Source: Adiantum capillus-veneris | Taxonomy: Eukaryota; Streptophyta; Polypodiopsida; Polypodiales; Pteridaceae | DNA length: 64,000 nt | Assembly: GCA_014529385.2 (NCBI GenBank) | Contig: CM043951.1 | Location: forward strand, 113,801,469 to 113,865,468 | Direction of reading: 5' to 3' | Shown: positions 55,447-64,000 of the stretch, piece after piece | Layout: the number at the start of each line of letters is the position of its first letter | How positions within the stretch are numbered: position 1 is the stretch's first letter | Notes under the pieces: model-generated | What the model was told of the DNA's origin: nothing | The model's database searches: none | The model's input: only the letters and a program-made list of their open reading frames with translations | Program-made: the position numbers and the translations under genes

Positions 55447-55799
55447 CCTCTCTCTCTCTCTCAACATTGCATTCGTCTTTTATAACTAATGATGTTGTCG
55501 ATCTACGTACTTTGTATTGCCCATGGCTACGGGCCATAGACTAGTGCATAACTCTTGTTGTTGTTGAGGGAATCTTTGAATTAGAAATACCTTTAAAGTT
55601 TTTAAAGCCATTAGTAATATCTTTTAATTTTTTTGAAACTTATTTAAATTACAATCTACCGCATGTGTAAGCTTTAATCAAACAATGCACTAAGACTAAT
55701 TTTAGTATAAAACACGTGAGAAATAAATGCCTTTTAGTATCACCAACACGTACACAATTAAAAATGCACAAAGTGGTTTGCATAAAACTCACATATGAT

Positions 55800-56182
55800 A
55801 TGGAGACATATTTGGGTCTATTGCGATCTCATAATTAATTAAACAAGAAGATTCCTTCTCCATGCGCTTCATAAAAGGAAAATATTGTTGCACCCTAGTT
55901 CCCACGCTGTATCCGCTCTGGCCCCAGTTGTCGTTGCATCTGCTGTGCCCCCTTGTGTCTACGCTAATGCAACTGGACTCAGCGCATGCTGTCCATGGCG
56001 ACCTGCTACTACCCTGTGCAGCACCCTTGACTCTACATCCGCATGGAGCAGCGCACGGAAGAGGCCTACCCCACCAGTAGCTTGCCCTCTTGCCACCCGC
56101 ACCACTTTTGCTCTCTACCTCTCTCTCACCAGCCAACATTCTGTTGAAGCATTGCATGCAAAACCTTTGCTTCCATGACGCT

Positions 56183-56235
<53 letters not shown>

Positions 56236-56580
56236 CTGCTACGCAGCTCCCTCCCGCACATAGCCACTGCGTATGCGTCACCATTTCTTGCACTCAATGT
56301 GTTGCCTGCAGAATGTTGTGCCATCGACAAAAGGGAAAAAAATCTACCTATCTCCCTCGATCCGCGTGTGGATAAATCACATTTCACTGCCCTCCATGTG
56401 CCATGTTAAACTTTTTTCTCCACAAGGCTACGACAATCATTTGTTGAGATTCTTGTTAATTAAGCTCCTAAAAATGATCATAGTTGGGTCTTTTTGCGAT
56501 TCTATTATTAATTACATTGGAATATTCCCTTTCCAATAAAGGATAGAGAAGTCTTCCGCCTTCGGTCGTGTTCCCACATC
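55800..56580. repeat. old duplication about 640 bp apart
   Basis: GGGTCTATTGCGATCTCATAATTAATTA near 55812 parallels GGGTCTTTTTGCGATTCTATTATTAATTA near 56487, each followed by an ATTCC(T)TCC-type block and TTCCCAC. A (GA)n run lies at 56186-56231. The GC-rich open frames here (55789-56178, both strands) have no recognised motif. Confidence 0.45.
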
Positions 56581-56639
56581 CTGCTTCTACACTCGCTCTG
56601 TGTGAGGCCATGGTGATCCCCCCCATTCTCTATACACCA

Positions 56640-57150
56640 TCGTAAGAGGTTGTACATGCCCCCTCATGGTAAATATGTGCAACCCTGAGACACAGAGAAT
56701 ACGAGCGTCTCCATCTCTCTCGTCCATCCATCACCTGCACGACGTGAACGTCTAGCAAGACGGCCCTCTGCTCTGCACTCTGCACCTTGCACACCTGCCT
56801 ACCCTTGACCATAGTCCGTGCGACACTCCCTCCTGTGGTCATTACGCAAACCCCCATCCCCCTGGTCTACTCCCTGAGCCTTCACCATTTGTGTGCCATG
56901 CCCTTTGATCAGAGCACACACTGAAAATCTCACAATGCTTCACTTACCATCTACGCTCACACTACCCGCTACATGCGGAGCCCACGTTGTAGGTCACCGT
57001 GAGGGACACAAAGCCTCCTTCCGCAGACCCCTTGCAGAGGAGCACGCAAGAGAGATGCACAATGCCTGCCCCGTCTTTGTGTAGTGCTATTGCAAGCATC
57101 AGGGGCTATCTCATGCTACTCAACACAGAATTCCAATAATCCATCTCGCT
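56640..57150. other. no gene recognised
   Basis: Moderately GC-rich, short open frames on both strands, no motif. Confidence 0.35.
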
Positions 57151-57176
57151 TTGCTTCCTCCTCCTCATGCAAAAAA

Positions 57177-57178
<2 letters not shown>

Positions 57179-57263
<85 letters not shown>
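57179..57263. repeat. compound (TC)n(TG)n microsatellite
   Basis: About 26 TC units, then TA, then about 14 TG units. Confidence 0.96.
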
Positions 57264-57265
<2 letters not shown>

Positions 57266-57501
57266 ACGTGCCCTTTCCCCCCTTTTTTTTCCCAGGAGTT
57301 GCAAGAGCATCTTGCCAGATTTGCTTTTATGAAGCATGTCAAAAAGATTGTACCGACGTACTTTGATGATGATATGTGAGTTTGTGGATATTAAAGGAGT
57401 ATGCTTCTTTTTCGAGAAAAACATTGAAGGTATCCTTAGAGACTAGAAGTAGCAAATATATTCCAAGCCAATGGCAAATTAGTTATGGAAATTAGAGTTT
57501 A

Positions 57502-57535
57502 CTAGTATGTGACCCACGCGTTGCCACGCGGCTAC
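57502..57535 (-). mobile_element. candidate Helitron 3' terminus
   Basis: On the minus strand CCGCGTGGCAACGCGTGG (a short imperfect hairpin) is followed by GTCACATACTAG and then T, the hairpin-plus-CTRR ending of Helitrons with the expected T at the insertion site. No matching 5' TC end or helicase sequence was found, so only the terminus is proposed. Confidence 0.3.
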
Positions 57536-57539
57536 ATGT

Positions 57540-58830
57540 GAGTCAATTGAAGCAATGTTCTCCTTCCCTTCACAAGGAGCGCAAATGTGGGCAAATGCCT
57601 ATGATTCTCCTGTGAGCTTTTATAGCTCTTTAATACACTCGTTCAACCACCACTATAACTACTTTCTAGATAACAATGTATGATAACACACAAGGTCTAA
57701 GTGCCCTCCACATTCACATCAACCAAGCACAAATCTATCTTTTGGATTAACACTATGTCTACCTTTTCGAGTGTAAGATCGAACAACTAATGAGGTGTAG
57801 TTACTCTCCACATTCTTGTGGATTGACCAAGGACAAATCTCCTTCTAGTTGGTCATGCCAAGCTCCAACATACTCCTCCTAATCATGGAAAGTTTGTCCC
57901 CTCCCCCCCCCCCCCCCCGCCCCCCTCTTTCTCTCTATCTATGTGTATGTGTGTTAAGTTCAAGAATTATAAGGTCAATTTGAGGTCTCTTGGGAATGAA
58001 TTAAGTAATGGGCTCGCTTCACATGATGTCTTGTCTTTAAATCCTATTTTTCTCTCTAAGGAGGCAACGAATTTGCGATTAGGCTAGAGACGTCTCCCTT
58101 ACACAATTGATTTGGGACCCTGGTGAGTGGTAGTGGCCCTCTAAATAGAATAATAGAGAGCTTATATCCTTCTTTTGATATATTGTTTGCATTGAACGAT
58201 GAATTCTTTAGATGCATTAGCATCCTCTCTTGCCATCCTTACCAATCAAGGCATTGGTCATGATAACAACTCTCCCATGCTTCTCTCGTGTAGTTTTGGT
58301 CTTGCATTTTGGGCATCATAGTCAACTATGTCATCTACTGCTATTTGTTGGCACTTAGGATGCATGTACCACCAACCATGACCCAACATGCCAACATTAC
58401 ACAACATAGTAGTAGAAGGAACTTTGCCATTGGTATGCACAACTGATTTGGTGAGCTGTGTGTCGTTTCTTCTCAAAGGAAGTATTCATGATGGGTGTGT
58501 GACTTGAGGGTGATTGCATGGCTATAGAATCTTTGTCTCTATATGTGGGTAAATTTCAAAATTTAAAGGTTGGATTGCACTCAACCTAGCTAGCATGCAC
58601 ACTTGCATCTACCAAGACTCGTCGCATGGATGTTGAGGTCTCTTGCAATTGACCATAAGCAGGTTAATAATATAAGGCGCATACTATCTGTTTGTGTACA
58701 TTTGGGCACCATTGGCACCTTAAAATGTGAGGACAATGAAAGCAGAAAAGTTCACTCAATCGTTTCTCTTTGTAAGAGTTTTGGGCATCATGCTAAAAGA
58801 AAGAGTGTGCTGCAAAATACACACACACAC
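57540..58830. other. no gene recognised
   Basis: A poly(C) tract near 57900-57926. Short open frames at 58258-58476 (minus) and 58603-58953 (plus) without a clear motif. Confidence 0.35.
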
Positions 58831-59130
58831 ATGTTCTTCTTTGAGAGAGCATATTGTATCCAATCCTTCAAATACTTACCCTTACCCATATTTTATATCA
58901 TAGCAGCCATCTGGCTTAGCTCCCACTCCCTTAAATGTGAGACAAAGAATTGAGGCACTACATGGAGGAGAGTCTGTTATTGTACGCAAATTATATCCCT
59001 TAACAAGTTGAGAGTACGATCATCATACCCTACATGAGTGCTCAGCTTTTGATCACATCAAACTTGCTTTACCTATATTTTAGCCCATACCATGTCCTAC
59101 ATACATTTCTCTCCTAGCCACCTCATGGAT
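58830..59130 (+). repeat. dispersed repeat, copy 3
   Basis: CATGTTCTTCTTTGAGAG, GGCTTAGCTCCCACTCCCTT, AATGTGAGACAAAG, GTGCTCAGCTTTTGATCACA and CAAACTTGCT line up with copies at 32.3 and 38.9 kb. Begins after a short (AC)n and ends before a long (CT)n. Confidence 0.65.
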
Positions 59131-59221
59131 TCAACTTGTCAATGTCCACCCTTATATCCATAGTCTTCAAGCATGTTACATGTTGTACTCGATCACATTG
59201 GTCAATCTGACCTTCAAGGAT

Positions 59222-59751
<530 letters not shown>

Positions 59752-59759
59752 GCTGCAGG

Positions 59760-60628
59760 TCTAGTTTGTAGTATTAAAATGAAGCATGTGAGAAGCCAAG
59801 AGCCTAGTCGCGTGTACCAATGAGCTTGCTTTTTGCCCGGTCACAAGCCGGCTCTTTTCTCTCTACCTATCTAATCGTGATAGTTAAGAGCCTCAAAACG
59901 AGCATAGCCTTTCACATGGTTGACTTTTGAGGCCCTCTTGGTTAGCAACAACTTGCTCAAGATATGTCTCATCACTCAGTCAAATCAAGCATTTATCTTT
60001 GAAGCCACCGATTTTCTTGACTTGCAAACAAAACTGGAAGGCTATTTAGCCGTTCTAAAGTGACCAGGCTCTAAATGTAAGCAAAATGGCATTGAGGCAG
60101 TCCTACAATGGAGGCACATGCATGGTGGCAGCCCTACAAAAAGAGACCTCAATCATCATTTCTAGGGCGAGGCAAAGGCCCCACATTAGGTATGTAGCAC
60201 CAAGGAGGATTCCAAATGAGCAAAGGATTTCTAACTCCAAGACCAAGGCCAATACTCTCGACTGGCAATGCTTATCCTCCAATGCAATCACATCAGTATT
60301 CTGGAAAGATCATTTTTTTAAACATACAAAATTGCTTTCCTTTAATTTTCCAAGAGAAAATTTAGAAAATTAGGTTTATTTTGTAGGTTTTTACACTGCT
60401 TTTCTCTATTTTGGGGTGGAATTTCTCCTTTTCCCGTTGCCCTTAACCGGCATTTTTGAAATTGAAAATGACATGATAATAAGTTGAGACACATTTTTCC
60501 CAACAACTGAATCAAAGACCCACCTTGCACGACCGTTGTCATGAGCATTGTAGCAGCAGGCAATCGAGTTTTGGTTGGGGGGAGAGGGGAGGGGGCATTC
60601 TCCATCAAGCACCAAGGCTAATCAATGG

Positions 60629-60630
<2 letters not shown>
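59760..60630. other. no gene recognised
   Basis: Opposed open frames at 60086-60373 (plus), 60103-60291 (minus) and 60342-60608 (minus) have no motif; nothing else evident. Confidence 0.35.

Positions 60631-60693
<63 letters not shown>
60631..60693. repeat. compound (CT)n(CA)n microsatellite
   Basis: About 21 CT units directly joined to about 10 CA units. Confidence 0.96.
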
Positions 60694-60694
<1 letters not shown>

Positions 60695-61406
60695 TACGTT
60701 CGAGATGGACCAACTTATCGACGCGTAGCACAGCTCGATGTTCGTTATTTTCTCAAGCTACTAAGTAGAGCCACCTTTTACAAAAACAAAAGTAATCACC
60801 CTTCAAAATTAAAGGCTCGAGCGAAACTTCATAGCCTCGCTAAAGAGTTTAAATAATATAAATATATATATAGTACTAAGTATTGTGACTTTTTGATAGA
60901 AATGAGAAGTCAAAATGAAGTCTTTTCATTCTACCATCGGAGTACTTGCTACTAACCCCTAACCCTTCACTTTGCTACTTACCCTTCACAATACTTACAA
61001 TACTTGCTACTACTTACCCTTCACTTTTACATTTCTAACCAAATGTTTTTTGAGGTTCTTGAAATAAAGGAGAGAGTGAATTATGGATCCCCTCTCCTTC
61101 CTTGAAAATTTTAAGCTCAATTATATATAGTATACAATTATATATAGTATAGATTTCCACTAATTTATATGGAACCCAAGCAACTTATAAGGAGAATGTA
61201 ACGATTCCATATTTTATTACCATAAGACAAAATAATGTTGAGCAAGGTAAACCTTAGAAAATCACACTTATCTGTTGCGGGGGTTAATGTCTTTTGAAAA
61301 GCACATGTATGCGTTGTAAGGGTTTCATTCCAATACCAAAGTGGCTCACAAGAAGATTTAGAGATTTTCTCATGTAGGAAAACGGAATGTTTTTCATACA
61401 ATGCAT

Positions 61407-61563
61407 AACATCATGAGCTTCAGGTGAGGGAGGCATTGCTACCTAGCTAGGTGCGATTGGGTGTAGGGGATCACTAGTCCCCCCCACCGGGCCGGGGGTC
61501 CCTTGCCCCCAATCATACCTAGCTAGGTATGCGATGCGTCCCTCACAAAAGCTCAAGATGTTG
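61407..61563. repeat. 157-bp inverted repeat (MITE-like hairpin)
   Basis: AACATCATGAGCTTCAGGTG... from 61407 pairs with the reverse complement of the right side, AACATCTTGAGCTTTTGTG.... The arms include GTGAGGGA-GCAT-GC, ACCTAGCTAGGT and ATTGGG on both sides, about 50 bp each at roughly 85% match. The centre is GC-rich (CCCCCCCACCGGGCCGGGGG). No ORF. Confidence 0.8.
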
Positions 61564-61638
61564 AGGTAAGTCACAATGTGGGAATTATTGTGAGAATTTG
61601 TTCAAACTTTCTTGTGGCTCTGAGCAATCCGTCACTGG

Positions 61639-61640
<2 letters not shown>

Positions 61641-61699
<59 letters not shown>
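61641..61699. repeat. (GA)n microsatellite
   Basis: About 29 GA units, directly at the 5' edge of the truncated LINE. Confidence 0.96.
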
Positions 61700-61701
<2 letters not shown>

Positions 61702-63402
61702 GGCCACCATGGGAGCACAATGATTCTTTCTATGCATCTCTGTGGACCGAAGAGACAGTTACAAAGGGTATGATTTTTAGACATCTTGGTGCTACATTGG
61801 GGCTTGAGGTATGGGTCTTGTACGAGGTTAGGAACAAGATGCAAACATGGGAATATGTGATGATCTTCCTCCCAAGTAGGGTAAAAGTGATCAAGTTTTA
61901 TATTCTCCTTTACACATCCTTCAATAGCCCCATGAAAGTAGTGAAAAGATTCCTTTGGAAAAATAACACCAAAGATATGGAACCTTGGTAGTTGGTATGG
62001 TGGGATGTCATCGTGAGACTGGTGGAGCAAGAAGGGATTGGGATTTGCAACCCGGTTATCCATGCAGAGGCCCAGTGTGCCAAGATTTTTATGGCAATAT
62101 CTAAATAGAACTAGACATGGACTATTATGATAAGGGTCATGAATGGGAAGGTTAAACTGTTCTCCTAGGGTGGCTAATGGAAAGGCCTAGATATGCAAGA
62201 CAAGTTGATTGCCCATAGGTGGACTGGCCTTAAACTGGGAGGAACATCAAGTGAGTTGGTATGGAAGTGCAATAGAGTCGTGAAGGCATTGGAGTGGGGA
62301 GATCTAACTAGATACTTCCAAAAATCCATCTTGCACTGGTCCCCTTGGTTCTCTAAATCTAGCAACATGCCACTGAACCCTCTTTAGAGGGACACAGTAA
62401 AAAAGATGAACAATAAAAGTCTAAGGCATCTGTCTCATTTCTGGGATAGATTTAGTAGGAGTTGGAAACATATTGATCACTTGGCTTCTCAGTTCAATCT
62501 AAGCGGGATAGAAAGACTTTTGGCGATTAGAGTTCTCGAAGGACTGAAAAACTCTTGTATGCCGGTAAATAAATCGGACTTTGTGTGGAAAGCCTGGTGA
62601 TGGCCCAAGAACATGAAATTTGGGAGACCAAAAACCAAGGATGTGTATCTTTCTCTTATGCTCTTGAGTGATTGGTTCTCCCTCTTCAACAAGAAACGGG
62701 GAAAGTAGTAGACGAAGGCAAAATGGGGGGCGGTAATGAATAACATATGGTCTCCACGATGGCCCATGGCAATGAAGTTCTTTATATGGAAATGTATATG
62801 GGGGCTTTTCTGACAAAAGTGAAAACTCATGCTAGAGGGATCAGCTCAAATAGATGCGGTGGGGTTGCAAAATGGCTTGCACAGTGAAAACCTCCCTCAT
62901 CTGCTCAAGGATTGCTCGACTATCGGTGGCCTAGCAAGAAAAATGTGCAAGTGGGCTCAAAGGACATGGAGCCTAGGTTTCTTTAAGAACAACTTGTTTC
63001 CTTGAGGGATGAGGTTTAAGAGCTAGGCACTCCTAGAATGCACTCCAATCGTCAGGTTGTGCTACTTTAAGGAAATATAGAAGGCCAAGATGCATAGGGT
63101 GTTTATGAATAATCCTTTACTACTAGGTTCAAGGAGATAATACTCAAAAGCAAGAAATTGATTGTCTCCACCACAAGTAAAAGGAAGGACTCATACGATT
63201 GGTATTGGGCCATTAATGCAGCTCTAATGGGATAAAGTTGATCTATTATGGGGTAGTGGGTTGCTGCTTTGGGAAGCCCAATTTTTGTCCTATGTAATAT
63301 GATGGCCCTTACAGCTCGGCACGAGCTTGAGATATCTTTGTACATTATTTTGATGAATATAATACATATACTCACTATTGTGAGTTTCAGAAAAAAAAAA
63401 GG
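61700..63402 (+). pseudogene. 5'-truncated L1-type LINE: ORF2 C-terminal remnant with poly(A)
   Basis: Plus strand, broken into several frames. KGMIFRHLGATLGLEVWVLY, RNKMQTWEYVMIFLPSRVKV, MKVVKRFLWKN and QEGIGICNPVIHAEAQCAK follow the reverse transcriptase thumb and downstream region of plant L1 elements (RHLG.P.G....W, W....LSL.GR, I..FLW, GGLGI.N...A..A). The remainder (62190-63060) is rich in Trp, as in the C-terminal region of such proteins. A terminal AAAAAAAAAA at 63393-63402 gives the 3' end. No endonuclease or palm upstream: the copy begins right after the (GA)n array. Confidence 0.75.
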
Positions 63403-64000
63403 ATTGCAACCACACATGTGTTCCTAGGGTTCGCGGGGCACCCTGCTCCTACTTGCGGCAACCTGCAAGGTTGCAAAGCATGGATTCTCAGGGCAGTCTT
63501 GTGGCGAGGCTATATTGTGGAGCTTGATGTGATCGACGGCATGCTTACGAGTTGTGAAGAGTGGTCTCCTTTGGGGTGAGGGACAAGGCTGCTTCCTCTA
63601 TTTGTCAAGTGTCCCCCTTGCCATCCCCTTCTTTTTGGGAGTAAGGGGAAGGTTTTTGCTCTCGTCTAATGAGTCAGCAACCAATTCTATTGCACAATCT
63701 TGTGGGCCCTCCTCTCAACTGGTAGTTGATGGTAGGTCTGGTGGTAGCAAGGGCATTTCTTTTTGGGGCTTGGATCCCCATTTAAAGCCTGCTCTTTCTT
63801 GATGCGTTTTTTGATTTGGTTCCATGACTGATCTCCAACATGCAAAGGTCACCATGGCAGCATGTTGGCGTTTGAGGTCATTGGGTTGTTGTTGGGCTTT
63901 GCGTTGTTTCTTATGGCTCTGAAGATTGCAGTGGATGTTGTCAATCTTCTTTGAGGTGATGGAATGAGTTGGCTTGCCCCTTATGCAAATCTATTGACTT
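63403..64000. other. no gene recognised
   Basis: Sequence beyond the LINE poly(A). An open frame at 63554-63802 (plus) has hydrophobic stretches but no family I know. Confidence 0.35.

Noticed and set aside
55862-56178. GC-rich ORFs on both strands near 56 kb
   Set aside because: Mutually overlapping, no motif, and within a duplicated repeat segment.
58741-58830. Zinc-knuckle-like SLCKSFGHHAKRKS
   Set aside because: First and last Cys of the motif are missing; chance resemblance cannot be excluded.

Overview
The window looks like repeat-dominated nuclear DNA of a land plant. It carries Ty3/gypsy and Ty1/copia LTR retrotransposons, L1-type LINE remnants, a multi-exon MULE-like transposase gene, a fragment of a plant PLS-type pentatricopeptide repeat (PPR) gene and very long dinucleotide arrays, mostly (CT)n, (GA)n, (CA)n and compound (CT)n(CA)n or (CT)n(GT)n. 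The style (low gene density, long microsatellites, this PPR type, the MULE-like family) would fit a seed-free vascular plant such as a fern, but I cannot prove the taxon from sequence alone. I see no intact host gene. Almost everything recognisable is a transposable element in some state of decay.

Layout. 1-7190: 3' part of a large LTR element of unfamiliar type, with a 3.2-kb non-coding stretch holding three copies of an 18-bp palindrome, one reading frame of about 1,135 codons cut by only two stop codons, then a polypurine tract and an LTR. 7629-9969 (minus): Ty3/gypsy pol fragment (RNase H, integrase) with an aspartic protease downstream of integrase. 11090-14343 (minus): four-exon MULE-like transposase gene with one premature stop. 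14.4-17.4 kb: microsatellites, two tandem segmental duplications and a large foldback structure. 17.5-26.8 kb (minus): degenerate Ty3/gypsy gag-protease split by a nearly complete Tnt1/Tork-like copia element at 21056-26369. 29.3-31.4 kb (plus): gypsy reverse transcriptase/integrase remnant. 31.4-39.9 kb: microsatellites, minisatellites, hairpins, two L1 ORF1-like remnants in opposite orientations and a MITE-like element holding a tRNA-like sequence. 41.7-47.4 kb (minus): another gypsy element invaded by TIR elements, next to a diverged copia solo LTR (47.4-48.3 kb). 49.06-49.27 kb: PPR fragment. 50.5-54 kb: weak copia remnant. 54-61.6 kb: satellites, duplications and a 157-bp inverted repeat. 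61.7-63.4 kb: 5'-truncated LINE ORF2 tail ending in poly(A).

The parts do not form a pathway. They record nested insertion, tandem duplication at microsatellites and mutational decay. In the gypsy fragment at 8-10 kb all three in-frame stops are TGA at places where CGA (Arg) is the likely ancestor, the pattern expected from deamination of methylated CpG. The two items most likely to be undescribed are the interrupted 1,135-codon protein with its associated palindromes (1-7190), and the RNase H-integrase-protease order at 7.6-10 kb.
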